Shown: positions 25,978-35,109 of the stretch, one piece after another
Layout: every line of letters begins with the position of its first letter
Position numbering within the stretch: position 1 is the stretch's first letter
Source: Bartonella tribocorum CIP 105476
GTDB lineage: Bacteria > Pseudomonadota > Alphaproteobacteria > Rhizobiales > Rhizobiaceae
DNA: 64,000 nt
Direction of reading: 5' to 3'
NCBI RefSeq assembly: GCF_000196435.1
Contig: NC_010161.1
Location: 372,001 to 436,000, forward strand
Made by a program: the position numbers and the translations under genes
Notes under the pieces: generated by a model
Databases searched by the model: none
What the model was told of the DNA's origin: nothing
The model's input: the letters and a program-made list of their open reading frames with translations, nothing else

Positions 25978-26708
25978 TGCACACCTCCATGGATTTGCTT
26001 TCTTAAACATGCTAATCCTCTGGAGGTGATTTTTGTTGAAGGAAGTACCTTTTCTGTATCATCTGGTCTTTGAATAATGATAGCAGGGCAATCCATGAAT
26101 CCTTTCTTGATTTTATCTTGGTAAGGTAACAAAGGTGCCCCTGGAGCACGTCGATACACCCAATCATGTTTACGTAAGTAATCCGTTAAATCCTTTGGTC
26201 GTACTTCTAATATCCTTCAGCTTCAATAAGACCAAATAAACCATCAGAACGCTTTAAGCCTTCTAAAGTCTCTGCCTTTGGCTTGAGTGTACTCACCTCA
26301 TTTCTTAAGTCTTCTAATTGATCGATACTCTCTAAAAGGAGCTGTTTAATCGTAAGAGGATTTTCCAAAGCATTGGCAAGATTCATTTGTGGTGTTGCTG
26401 TTTATTTTCCAATTCTTGCCAACGGTCAATTATTTTTGCTCGTAAGGCAGTATTGTAACCTGAGACAAGAATTAAACATTTACGCTTTGGAATGGAAGGT
26501 TATAACAAGGGCGTGTTTTTCCTTGTTCATCAATATAACTACTTAAAAATTTAGCTGGCTCAAATTTGAGCTCGCTAAATATTTGCTTAATATCATGCAA
26601 AACATTTTTATGCTTCTTACTACATACCTCCGCAATTTCAATGCTAGACATAGTTTGAGCTCTTGCATCGTTAGCAACATTTTCTGTAATTTTTATAAGA
26701 GTGTTCAT
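25974..26708 (-). pseudogene. Broken Rha/KilAC antirepressor, cassette C
   Basis: N-terminal Rha-type domain is readable from ATG 26708 ([29 protein letters not shown]), then a frameshift near 26475 at the point where homologues read LPKRECL. The middle carries more indels (26220-26450), and the KilAC end (YRRAPGAPLLPYQDKIKKGF) is open again in 25974-26159. The homologue 36623-37363 is intact. Its leader C is also eroded. Confidence 0.85.
26549..26580 (-). repeat. Palindrome inside antirepressor pseudogene C
   Basis: Central GGCTCAAA/TTTGAGC... arms centred on AAATTT (26558-26571), two mismatched pairs, then outer arms ATTTAGC/GCTAAAT. Same relative location as in the other antirepressor genes, with a different arm sequence. 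Confidence 0.65.
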
Positions 26709-26990
26709 TGTAAACTCCTTGGTAGTAAATTGTTTCTTAGTGACACCCTAGAAGGGTATCTGGCGCTAAGAAACACGGTACACAGTCCGTCGCTACGCTT
26801 TTCCCAAAAGTGTATTTTATAGCATAGCTACACTCGACAAGGCTATTATATGCACGTAGCATACAACGAGTAAAAATCTTTAATGCGCGGAGAAGAGATT
26901 GTTTCGGCAACCAATAAGCTAGTTGTTTGTAAGTGTTTCTTAGACAGATGATTCAATAATAGACACATTGGTATCATTTTATTAAGAGGT
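26709..26990 (-). ncRNA. Structured antirepressor leader, copy C (decayed)
   Basis: Minus strand. Retains the TAAGAAAC/GTTTCTTA/TAAGAAAC triplet, the CTATGCT...AGCGTAG hairpin and the hairpin before E3 (ACCCT/AGGGT). The second part no longer matches: E1 reads CAACTAG, E2 corresponds to TACACAG and E3 is TACCAAG. The -35 box has also been lost. The downstream gene is a pseudogene. Confidence 0.65.
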
Positions 26991-27088
26991 GTCTTAAATT
27001 TTCTAAAAATATGATGAAAGCGTCTTTATTTTGTTTGCCGACTCACATTAAATCCATTCGCTTTTTATTTATAGCGGAGGGGAGAATA

Positions 27089-28174
27089 ATGCTCGACATA
27101 CTTGATGTAATTGAAATGATTGTATGTTCGTTGTCGTTATCGGGGATGGTTGTCGGACTTGTTTTAGTATGCAGAAGAAAATGGCGCAAAATGGGTTTGA
27201 AAACTCTTGGTGTTGGTGCTCTATTATTTCTCGGCTCTGCAGTATTAGATGCGTTTTTTTTTCATAAAATCAAATCAGATCAAGTTGCATACAATAATGA
27301 TTTTTTTTCCTCTTCCTCGACTTTATTAATAAATATTGCTACTCAAAATGAAAGTGTGACACGGGCACTACTTGAGAATACCGATAAGAAAATTATTTCC
27401 ACTCAAGATAAAAAGTCAGACGAAAATGATGGTCTAGGATTTTGGAGATGGTTCAGGTTAATTTTCTTTGCGTTTATTGCATTATCTATTTTTATTCATT
27501 GGCGAGATAAACGCAAAAAACGTTTTAAAGAAAAAGTTTCAGAGCAAGTTTTAATGCCTCCCCCTCATATCCATCCTTCTTCTGATTTATCAGTTGTTAA
27601 TACAACGTCGCCGAAACTTGAAAAAAAACGCTTAGAAAAGAAGGTAAAGATCTTTCTCCTTTGTATTCTACTGGTTGGAGGCATTGTCGTAATAATAAGT
27701 ATTACACTATGGTTATTAGTCCCAATACTTATCGTTTTAGCTTTGATTATCCCTGTCTATATTGCAAGTAAAAAGGAAAAACGCTTTGAAGAAGAAGTTG
27801 CTTTGTGGCAATCAGATATTCCTCCCTCTAATTTTGAGGAAGCATGTGAAATGTTTCAAGAACTTGACGCAAGTGAATATGATTATCGTTTAGTACAAAA
27901 TGAAAAACTGTTGGGAGTTCAAGAGCGCGTTACCTTCAATATTGGCGAAAATGCTTCACTTTTAGGACGTCTTTTAGTAACAAATCAAGCTATTATATTT
28001 GAAAGCCCTGAAGATAATGAAAGGACTACTTGGGCAAGAATTGCATCAGTATCTATAACATATCAAGGATGTCACATCAGTCATCGTACTGGCGCACCAT
28101 GGAATTACAGATTTAGGGCTATTCCAAATCCAAGGTTTGCAGCAATAATCCGAGCTCTTGGGCAGCCTTATTGA
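27089..28174 (+). CDS. Membrane protein with a C-terminal PH-like domain (possible prophage moron)
   Basis: 361 residues from ATG 27089, preceded by a strong GGAGGGGAG Shine-Dalgarno (an upstream in-frame ATG has none). About four membrane segments: residues 8-26, 38-55, about 125-142, and a pair near 190-230. The C-terminal 100 residues are soluble (ERVTFNIGENASLLGRLLVTN, AIIFES, TTWARIASVSITYQG) and resemble bacterial PH/GRAM-type domains. It is transcribed opposite to the head operon and separates head from tail genes. A host-modifying or exclusion role is possible; function unknown. Confidence 0.72.
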   Translation: MLDILDVIEMIVCSLSLSGMVVGLVLVCRRKWRKMGLKTLGVGALLFLGSAVLDAFFFHKIKSDQVAYNNDFFSSSSTLLINIATQNESVTRALLENTDKKIISTQDKKSDENDGLGFWRWFRLIFFAFIALSIFIHWRDKRKKRFKEKVSEQVLMPPPHIHPSSDLSVVNTTSPKLEKKRLEKKVKIFLLCILLVGGIVVIISITLWLLVPILIVLALIIPVYIASKKEKRFEEEVALWQSDIPPSNFEEACEMFQELDASEYDYRLVQNEKLLGVQERVTFNIGENASLLGRLLVTNQAIIFESPEDNERTTWARIASVSITYQGCHISHRTGAPWNYRFRAIPNPRFAAIIRALGQPY

Positions 28175-28177
28175 TTT

Positions 28178-28555
28178 TTAAATACACAAAATAATGATAG
28201 ATCCATTTTTTAGCTCCCGCAAGATAAGCTTATACATACCGGATTCAGAAGCTTGGACATCTGTGATCACGAAGTGCTCTTGAGAGGTATCTTCAGTGTT
28301 TTCAGGAGAAATAATCACAACCCTATTTTAAGGTTTTGGGGGTATACTGCCGATATCATTGATACAAACATCAAGTTCCTTTTTTGCGATTGTGGTGGGG
28401 ATTCTGCCACCAGCCTCCGATTCCGAATGTTTAATGGTGTAAATCGCTGTAATTTGAAACGAGTGTTGATTATCTTTTCGCGTGTAGATGACGGGTTGCC
28501 CAAAGGTGTTGCGCACATCTTGAATCATTTGGTTTAGCAACCCGTGCCATCGCAT
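28178..28555 (-). pseudogene. Head-tail joining protein (lambda gpFII-like) with an in-frame stop
   Basis: ATG 28555 opens a frame reading MRWHGLLNQMIQDVRNTFGQ and VCINDIGSIPPKP, then TAA (28328-28330). The same frame continues NRVVIISPENTEDTSQEHF and ITDVQASESGMYKLILREL to a stop at 28178. The single TAA (AAA in a functional allele, presumably) cuts a 125-residue protein after 75 residues. It follows the capsid gene, as FII does in lambda. Virion assembly may be blocked. Confidence 0.78.
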
Positions 28556-28556
28556 G

Positions 28557-29633
28557 TTATTTTCCTCCACTGACCGCTTTAAAGAGCATTTCAGGGCGTG
28601 TGCAAATATAAAGTGGATAGCTGTACATCACAAATTTGGCCCATGTATTGTGAACAGTATCTGGAATAAGAATAGTGTAAATAGATTTTCCAATTGTATG
28701 AGAAAAATTCTCAGTTTCTGCTGGTGCAAAGGTTTTTTGAAACACTCCCGGTGCATTGGCAGGCAAGAATTGACATTCATCAGGCTTAATGCCTATGGCG
28801 CGTTTGGTTCCAGCCTTCGCACTCACATTATAGTTGTGAATACTCCGGTAATTAATGAAAGTAACGCCCGCAAAGTCAAAACTGCCAAAGCTCCCAGAGC
28901 CAATCGAACTTGGTGTTGCAACACCTCCAGCACTATTTAAAGTTTGTGCAAGAGCTGTGTTGAGATAAGTCTCACGAATTGTTTTATGGTTTTTCAATTT
29001 GGAGAAAAATTCATTTCCACAAAGCCCAATAATGCGTGAACGATCAGAAAACGCTCCCTTTGAAGCTTCAATCATTTTCATAATGACTTGATCAACATGG
29101 TCTGCAACATTGGTTGTCTCAACATTGAGTTTAAAATCAATTGGCTTTGGGGGAGTAATTTCCCATTCCTTGTACCAATCTACAATCACCGAGCCATCAG
29201 CATCAAGGACAACACCTTGAACAGCGCCAAGTTGCATGTTTTCCCATGTCAATTCGATTTCAGAAATCAGTTTCTTTTGTTTTCTGGCAATATATTTCAT
29301 TGCTGTCTCTAACTGATCTTCTGTGCCAAATTCACGACGGTTCTGGATTTCTTCTGATTTTACGGTATCACTTTTGGCAATCCGTGTTGTTTTGAAAAAC
29401 CGAAGATTACGACCCTCTCTATCACCTTCTGCCAAAGGTGCGCCACGTTCACTGGTTTGAATAAGGGAAAATGTATTATCACGCCGTTCAATCCCAACCA
29501 CTGTGGTACTGGTTTCAACTTCCTCAAAAAGATTAAGAGAGCTTACAAGACCAGGTTGAAACTCATAGTTTTCAATGGCTTTCATCATTGTGATGCTTGA
29601 GAAAGCGTCGTGTTTAAAAAAGTTCATATCCAT
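28557..29633 (-). CDS. Major capsid protein (lambda gpE family)
   Basis: 358 residues (start at Met1 or Met3). MDMNFFKHDAFSSITMMKAI, ERRDNTFSLIQTSERGAP, DHVDQVIMKMIEASKGAFSD (three family blocks) and the C-terminal PDTVHNTWAKFVMYSYPLYI. This is the phage major capsid E family, forming the icosahedral shell together with decoration protein D encoded just upstream. Confidence 0.92.
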   Translation of the reverse strand: MDMNFFKHDAFSSITMMKAIENYEFQPGLVSSLNLFEEVETSTTVVGIERRDNTFSLIQTSERGAPLAEGDREGRNLRFFKTTRIAKSDTVKSEEIQNRREFGTEDQLETAMKYIARKQKKLISEIELTWENMQLGAVQGVVLDADGSVIVDWYKEWEITPPKPIDFKLNVETTNVADHVDQVIMKMIEASKGAFSDRSRIIGLCGNEFFSKLKNHKTIRETYLNTALAQTLNSAGGVATPSSIGSGSFGSFDFAGVTFINYRSIHNYNVSAKAGTKRAIGIKPDECQFLPANAPGVFQKTFAPAETENFSHTIGKSIYTILIPDTVHNTWAKFVMYSYPLYICTRPEMLFKAVSGGK

Positions 29634-29645
29634 GTGCGCATTCTC

Positions 29646-30014
29646 CTATCGCAATAAAATATTGTTATGGTCTTCAAGAGACTGAATGGCAGCACTTTTT
29701 TTTTCATCTGTAATGGCATCTGGCCATAGTAGTTCAGAAGCCTTTACAGTGCATAAGCGTGCTGTCATCACGGCACGTTGATCTGCCTCTGTTGCATCAA
29801 CAGTGGCAAAAGAAATCCCCGCAGGGATTTGACTGCCATCTGATGCTGCTGGATTAAGGGGGGTATATTTTTTTGACGCGGTAATTTTTCCCATGACAGT
29901 TCCTGCTTCAATGAATGCTCCTGAAGCAAAAACCACTTCTTCGTTTGACATATCCGTATCGTAGGGTCCAAGATAAGCGCCATTGCGGATGTCTTCATAA
30001 AAAACTTGACTCAT
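29646..30014 (-). CDS. Head decoration protein (lambda gpD-like)
   Basis: 122 residues from ATG 30014, which overlaps the scaffold stop (ATGA). Core FASGAFIEAGTVMGKITASK, PAGISFATVDATEADQRAVM (blocks of the HDPD family). It binds the capsid threefold sites after expansion. It lies between scaffold and capsid genes, as in lambda. Confidence 0.88.
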   Translation of the reverse strand: MSQVFYEDIRNGAYLGPYDTDMSNEEVVFASGAFIEAGTVMGKITASKKYTPLNPAASDGSQIPAGISFATVDATEADQRAVMTARLCTVKASELLWPDAITDEKKSAAIQSLEDHNNILLR

Positions 30015-30445
30015 TTTATTGTCCTCCAAGCTGTTTCCCATTTTGCATGAATTTTTTCCTTGCTCGTCCCATCTCTATGGGGAGCTGTGGTTGATAGTTT
30101 TAAAGATGCGCTTTTCGAGACAGCTGCGGTTAAAACAACATTTTTTGCTTTCTCAACACTCATGCCGCTTTTAATGGCTTTTGCTGCATCAAAAGAAACG
30201 CCTAAGCGCTTTGCTTGCCTTTCAAGGTTTGTCAGTGCCTCGCCACGTTTTCTTTCCTTTTCAAGAGCCGCTTTTACGCTTTCTTGTTTATCTTCGTCCT
30301 CATCTTCGTCTTCGTTTTCCTCTTCTTCGTCGAAGTCTTGAGTGTCTTCGTCAATGTCGCTCTCGTTTTCGTCCTCTTCGTCCTCATTGATGACGTCGAT
30401 AATTTTTTCATCATCTTCTTCGGCGCGGTATAGGGTGCGTGCCAT
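30011..30445 (-). CDS. Acidic scaffold-like head protein, -1 frame continuation of the capsid protease
   Basis: 144 residues: extremely acidic N-terminal half (DEEDENESDIDEDTQDF, EEEENEDEDEDED), then a helical part (RGEALTNLERQAKRLGVSFDAA) and SVEKAKNVVLTAAV. The ATG (30445) lies inside the protease gene; 172 nt overlap in the -1 frame. An A7 run in the protease frame (30457-30463 on the minus strand) leads by a -1 slip straight into this frame, so a fused protease-scaffold may be made. Confidence 0.75.
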   Translation of the reverse strand: MARTLYRAEEDDEKIIDVINEDEEDENESDIDEDTQDFDEEEENEDEDEDEDKQESVKAALEKERKRGEALTNLERQAKRLGVSFDAAKAIKSGMSVEKAKNVVLTAAVSKSASLKLSTTAPHRDGTSKEKIHAKWETAWRTIK

Positions 30446-31338
30446 GTGTTTTGTCCTTTTTTTGTTGCTGTTGGGGTTTGTGATATGGAATCCGTTAAGG
30501 CTTCCAAAGCTTGCGCAAGAGTGCCCTGCGCATCTGCTAATCCAAGCTCTAAAGCTTGGGTGCCTATAAAAGTTTCTGCTTTTGTGTCACGAATTGCGTC
30601 CGCACTCAGAGGTCTGTTTTTTGCAACCCAATCGACAAACATTTCGTAGAGCAGGGTGCAATCGGCTTGCATTTTTATCTGTGCTGTATCGCTCAAGGGT
30701 TCGTGAGGATTGCCATGCGTTTTGTGATCACCTTCAAAAACAAAGGTCCATTTAAGCCCCTGTTTCTCATCCGCACGAGATTGGTCAAGATGGGCGCAAA
30801 CAACCCCAATGGAGCCTACAACACCGGTGCGTGTAATCCATATTTGAGAAGCCGCACAAGCAATGGCATAAGCCGCCGAGCAAGCAAATTCATTGGCATG
30901 CGCCCAAATGGGCTTGGCATATTGTTTTGAAAGGGTTTGAAACTCTTCAACCAAATCAAAGATGCCACCGGCTTCTCCCCCACCACTATCAATATCAAGT
31001 AAGACAGCATTCACATCAGGCTGTGCAATGGCTTCACGAAAAGAAGCCCTTAAACCTTCATAAGAAGTCAAACCCGATAAAGCTCCAAGCCATGCACCGC
31101 GGCGTACAAGCGTGCCATGAACGGGTATTATAGCAACATTGTTTTGCACTACGTAAGTTTCTGGTGGTCTGAAAGGAGCCCCATTCTTTTCTAACAATGC
31201 TCTCATGGCAAATTTTTCTCCTTCAAAAAGCCGTGGGGCAAGAGCATTAAGGATGATATCAAGCTTTGTCGATGCAAGCATATGAGGAACACCAAAAAGC
31301 CGTGATGCCAAAAACGGCATGTCAAGATTATTCACCAT
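30274..31338 (-). CDS. Capsid maturation protease, S49 (SppA-like) family
   Basis: 354 residues from ATG 31338, which overlaps the last codons of the portal gene; longer starts would run far into it. VAIIPVHGTLVRRGAWLGAL, AVLLDIDSGGGEAGG, the nucleophile region EFACSAAYAIA, and TGVVGSIGVV. It cleaves scaffold and portal termini during head maturation (lambda gpC role). After about residue 300 the reading turns into a Lys/Arg/Thr-rich tail (KRKTKTKM), the shifted reading of the acidic scaffold code. Confidence 0.88.
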   Translation of the reverse strand: MVNNLDMPFLASRLFGVPHMLASTKLDIILNALAPRLFEGEKFAMRALLEKNGAPFRPPETYVVQNNVAIIPVHGTLVRRGAWLGALSGLTSYEGLRASFREAIAQPDVNAVLLDIDSGGGEAGGIFDLVEEFQTLSKQYAKPIWAHANEFACSAAYAIACAASQIWITRTGVVGSIGVVCAHLDQSRADEKQGLKWTFVFEGDHKTHGNPHEPLSDTAQIKMQADCTLLYEMFVDWVAKNRPLSADAIRDTKAETFIGTQALELGLADAQGTLAQALEALTDSISQTPTATKKGQNTWHAPYTAPKKMMKKLSTSSMRTKRTKTRATLTKTLKTSTKKRKTKTKMRTKINKKA

Positions 31339-32899
31339 TTGCCTGCGCCTTACTGTCTTGGTTACTTTCATAACTCTCAGAAGTCTCTGAATCTTCAGTA
31401 TCAATTAGTTGATTGCTAGCAGAGGGCGCTAGCGCATTATCGGTATCAAAGGATAAACCCCGCGTGCGTGCATCTGTGCGTTCTTCTTCGAGTTCGGCAT
31501 GAATGTTATCAATATCAAAGCCGCGCTCGGCTAGTGCCATACGTCGTGTTTTCAAGCCAGCACGAATTTCTTCTTTTTCTGCCGTGATATCCTTGATGGG
31601 ATCAATCATTTCAAGGGGTGGTGCAAAGCTTTCACATTGAAGCCATGGCAAGGAATTTTCTTCCCATCCTGGTAAATTCACGCATTTGCCAAGCACTGCC
31701 ATTTCGACAAAGCGTGCCCAAACAATTCGATTAAACTGAAAAGCAATGATATGTTCTCGCCATTGTTTGACGTGCCGTCTAAACTGAATGATAGAGGTTC
31801 GCACATTGGAGAAGTTCCCCCGCGTAACATCTCCTGTCACAACAGCATAAGGCATATTGAGAGCAGAACAAATTCTTGAAATATTGCGAAATTGAAAAGC
31901 CTCATAAGAGCCACCAACCTCAACAGGATTTGAGAATGTAATTTGTTTTTCACCATCGACCACGTTAACCGAGCCAGGGTAAATTGGATACTCTTCGGGG
32001 ACCTCTTCAACCTTCTTTTCCACCTTCTGTTCAATTTTCGTTTTTTCACGATTCTCCTCTAACTCTGCCTCATGAGATTCCTTCCCTGTAATAAATACCG
32101 CAAAAAGAGCCGCTGTTTTTTTTCGTTCAAGTTCTGCATCATCATAGGATTCGAGTTGAAAGATTTTTGTCATACAGCGCGTTATTTTTGGAGAACCGCG
32201 CAATTGTCCAGCAATCCGGCGCTCTTTGATATGAATGACCATTTCAGCAGGCACACGTATGCGCTCTTGACTCTTAAATGCTTTGTTTGCAGGGTAATCA
32301 TCATAGGGGTGATGTTTCCAGAAATGATAAGCAACGCGCTTACCACTGGCATCGAATTCAATTCCCATACGAATGTAATTGCCTTCAATCTCAGCCGGTT
32401 CATTATAGGTGAGATCTAGCATTTCAGTAGGATAAACTTGCAACTGAAGAGGCACACCAGAGCACCCATAAAGGTCAACATAATGCAATCTTACAAAGCA
32501 TTCGCCGGTTAAAAAGACCTCTCGTGCAATGGTTGCTTGCAGACCATAAAAGCTGGCATCTTCGTCGTAGTCTGCTTCATCAACCCATTGCCACCATAAG
32601 TCTAAAAGCTTTTTCTTTTCTTCTTGAAAGCCTTCAATGCGAGGATAAGGTTTAATCCCATCACTGACAGCCGCAGAGACCCATTCCTCCGTTGCAGACC
32701 CATAAAGAGATTCATTGTCATAAAGCCATCTTGAACGAGCAACAATGGTATCACCACATTCTTCAATCGCTTTATTGATATGTTTTTTTGCAGGGTCAAA
32801 ACCACTCATACGGCGGCTTTTGCTTGCCGCTTCAAAATGGGGATTGTGTTGACGAGAAATTGTAAAAAAGCCTGTAATTTTATTGAACAAACCAGCCAT
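31328..32899 (-). CDS. Portal protein (lambda gpB family)
   Basis: 523 residues. FDPAKKHINKAIEECGDTIV, RSRWLYDNESLYGSATEEWV (two blocks), FLTGECFVRLHYVD, GNFSNVRTSIIQFRRHVKQW. Dodecameric portal at the head vertex. The C-terminus is acidic and disordered. Start abuts the gpW-like gene stop; end overlaps the protease start. Confidence 0.93.
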   Translation of the reverse strand: MAGLFNKITGFFTISRQHNPHFEAASKSRRMSGFDPAKKHINKAIEECGDTIVARSRWLYDNESLYGSATEEWVSAAVSDGIKPYPRIEGFQEEKKKLLDLWWQWVDEADYDEDASFYGLQATIAREVFLTGECFVRLHYVDLYGCSGVPLQLQVYPTEMLDLTYNEPAEIEGNYIRMGIEFDASGKRVAYHFWKHHPYDDYPANKAFKSQERIRVPAEMVIHIKERRIAGQLRGSPKITRCMTKIFQLESYDDAELERKKTAALFAVFITGKESHEAELEENREKTKIEQKVEKKVEEVPEEYPIYPGSVNVVDGEKQITFSNPVEVGGSYEAFQFRNISRICSALNMPYAVVTGDVTRGNFSNVRTSIIQFRRHVKQWREHIIAFQFNRIVWARFVEMAVLGKCVNLPGWEENSLPWLQCESFAPPLEMIDPIKDITAEKEEIRAGLKTRRMALAERGFDIDNIHAELEEERTDARTRGLSFDTDNALAPSASNQLIDTEDSETSESYESNQDSKAQANGE

Positions 32900-33147
32900 T
32901 AATAGCCTCGTGAGATATTAAAATAGAACACGCGTGAACCTTTGCGCCCTTCAAGGTCCGCTATTTGCTTATTCAGCATCTCAAGAGCTCTGCGAAGTTC
33001 CTCAACAGAGCGGTTGCTTACTTGCTTATCGCCATGACGCACTGATTGCGCTCCCGAATAAAGAGCCTCTTCAATTTGTTCACGCCGCCTTTTTAAACTT
33101 TCCAGTCTGTCAATTTTTCTATTAATTGGTTCTAAAGTTTCATCCAC
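32899..33147 (-). CDS. Head-tail joining protein gpW-like
   Basis: 82 residues: NRKIDRLESLKRRREQIEEA, GDKQVSNRSVEELRRALEML, ending RVFYFNISRGY. Small two-helix protein with the order helix, beta hairpin, helix, and an aromatic tail, as in lambda gpW; it seals the portal. It sits between terminase and portal genes as in lambda. Confidence 0.8.
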   Translation of the reverse strand: MDETLEPINRKIDRLESLKRRREQIEEALYSGAQSVRHGDKQVSNRSVEELRRALEMLNKQIADLEGRKGSRVFYFNISRGY

Positions 33148-33150
33148 AAA

Positions 33151-35079
33151 TTACCTCCAATCCCCTCGCATATAAGGATTTATCACTGTTCTGAATGGCT
33201 TCTTTTGAGGCTGTGCTGCCTGCAATCTTTTTGGAGAAGGGGAGGGCACATGTTCTGATGTTGGCTGCTCTAAAGCGCCTTCAATTTTAAGTTTTTCCAA
33301 ACGCTCTTCTAAGATATCGACTTCTCGGTTAAGGTTTATTCCTGCCGAAATCAGACCTTGCAAAGCAGCATAAGCATAGACCCTACAATCCAAGGCTTCG
33401 TTTCTTGCCTTTTCACTTTTTTGCCATTCAATACGCTTGAAGCCTTTAAAATATTTAATGACTTTTCTTTCAGCGGTTAGCTGGTCAAAATATTCCGGGT
33501 CAAGGCTTTTGTGAAAGTGTGTTGCACCAGCCCCCGTTGCTTCAGGACCTGATTTTTTAAACCGTGCTGTAATGATATCTTTCGCGGCGTCAACCCCAAC
33601 AATATAAAGATTAATCTGTCCTTTATTGTTTTTGCTTGGTCGGCGTGGCCAGACCGCACGCCAGCCAGCTTGTCCCTTAATGCCCCAGATACGCCGCCCC
33701 TCCCGCGGGCGTACATAATTATAAACTGCCTGTGTATGTCCACCACCAGTATCAATACAAGCCGCTGTTATCCTAATCCCCTCTTTATAGCCTGGATGCG
33801 GCCAGCGTTTTGCAAGATATTCATCCAATTGGTCCCACACTTCAAAAGAAGAGGGGTCACCAAGGATAACTTGGTAATCAATATGCCAACTTTCTTCACT
33901 ACGCCCCCATCCCACCACTTCAAGCTCTAAACGATCATTTTGCACATCAATGCCTGCTGTCAACACGACGGCTTGTTCTGGTGCAAGGGGATAATCTTCG
34001 CGTTTTGCATAGAGGCTGTCTGGATCAACAACTTCGCCTGTTCTGTCCTCCCATGGCTCTCCAAGAACTGTATTGACAAAAGGCTGTAGAAGAGCTGGAT
34101 CATCTTTGGCATTTAAAAACTCTCTTGCACATTCCCCCCATGTAAGCCAAGGTGAATAGAGTGCCGAAATATGATAAGAACGCAAATTCGGTCTGCTTGA
34201 CTCACTGGTTGGGACCCAGCATGCACCTCTTTCTTCACACATGAGATCTGTTTTTCGGTGTTCGGCATGTTCATGACCACAATGCGCACAAACAAAAACA
34301 GCTTTTTCGGGAGCTCCTTTTGGCCATTTGATTTGTGACCAAACAATCGGCTGGAGTGTACCACATTCATCACAAGGCACGTTGTAATATCGCTGGTCTC
34401 CTAGCACAAAATCCTTGGCAATACGGCTTGTGTCACGATGGGTTGGGGTGGACAATTTAAAGATCTTTCGTTGTACAAAGGTTGATGTGCGCTTTTCCGC
34501 AATCATCACTGGATCACCTTCGTTATCGACACTGAGAGGATAACCATCCACTTCATCCAAAATCAGATAACGAATAGGCATAGAACGCAGACCAGCTGCA
34601 CTGTTTGCTCCTGTAAGCATCAGTGCTCCACCATCAAACTCTTTCGAAAACATGGTATTCCCGCTGTCACGTGTTCGCGCTGGGGCTATGCGTTCACTTA
34701 AAACTGGACTTGCCATAATCATGGGATCAAGCCGCGTCTTTGAAAGCTTTTTGGCTGTCTCAACGGTCGGCATGACATAAAGGGCAGGTCCTGGACTATA
34801 ATGAATAGCATAACCGCAGAAATTCAATCCTGCCTCTGACATGCCAACCTGCGCTCCTTTCATGACAATGGTTGTTTCAATCGGTTTGTGAGAAGAAAGA
34901 TTATCCATGATTTCGCGCAAATAGGGGGTGCGTTTTGTTCTCCACAATCCAGGTTCAGCACTGGCTACGGTGCTAAGGTATCTATTCTTATCCGCCCATT
35001 GGGAAACCGTATACGGTGGGTCCGGTTGTCTTGCATCATTGGCATGGGCGAAAAATTCTGTAACAGCATTCTCATCCAT
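33151..35079 (-). CDS. Terminase large subunit (GpA family)
   Basis: 642-residue DNA-packaging ATPase and nuclease. MKGAQVGMSEAGL (Walker A-like), RYLILDEVDGYP (Walker B), two CxxC pairs (CDECG, CAHCG), and nuclease-domain motifs TAGIDVQNDRLELEV and AACIDTGGGHTQAV. The C-terminus is Pro/Gln-rich. The small subunit gene lies upstream. Confidence 0.94.
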   Translation of the reverse strand: MDENAVTEFFAHANDARQPDPPYTVSQWADKNRYLSTVASAEPGLWRTKRTPYLREIMDNLSSHKPIETTIVMKGAQVGMSEAGLNFCGYAIHYSPGPALYVMPTVETAKKLSKTRLDPMIMASPVLSERIAPARTRDSGNTMFSKEFDGGALMLTGANSAAGLRSMPIRYLILDEVDGYPLSVDNEGDPVMIAEKRTSTFVQRKIFKLSTPTHRDTSRIAKDFVLGDQRYYNVPCDECGTLQPIVWSQIKWPKGAPEKAVFVCAHCGHEHAEHRKTDLMCEERGACWVPTSESSRPNLRSYHISALYSPWLTWGECAREFLNAKDDPALLQPFVNTVLGEPWEDRTGEVVDPDSLYAKREDYPLAPEQAVVLTAGIDVQNDRLELEVVGWGRSEESWHIDYQVILGDPSSFEVWDQLDEYLAKRWPHPGYKEGIRITAACIDTGGGHTQAVYNYVRPREGRRIWGIKGQAGWRAVWPRRPSKNNKGQINLYIVGVDAAKDIITARFKKSGPEATGAGATHFHKSLDPEYFDQLTAERKVIKYFKGFKRIEWQKSEKARNEALDCRVYAYAALQGLISAGINLNREVDILEERLEKLKIEGALEQPTSEHVPSPSPKRLQAAQPQKKPFRTVINPYMRGDWR

Positions 35080-35109
35080 TATTCATTCTTTGCTCGCTCC
35101 AAAACTCTC

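Noticed and set aside
30060..30569. Ser-rich and Phe/Leu-rich plus-strand frames opposite the acidic scaffold
   Set aside because: Their composition is a by-product of the GAA/GAC repeats on the coding strand.
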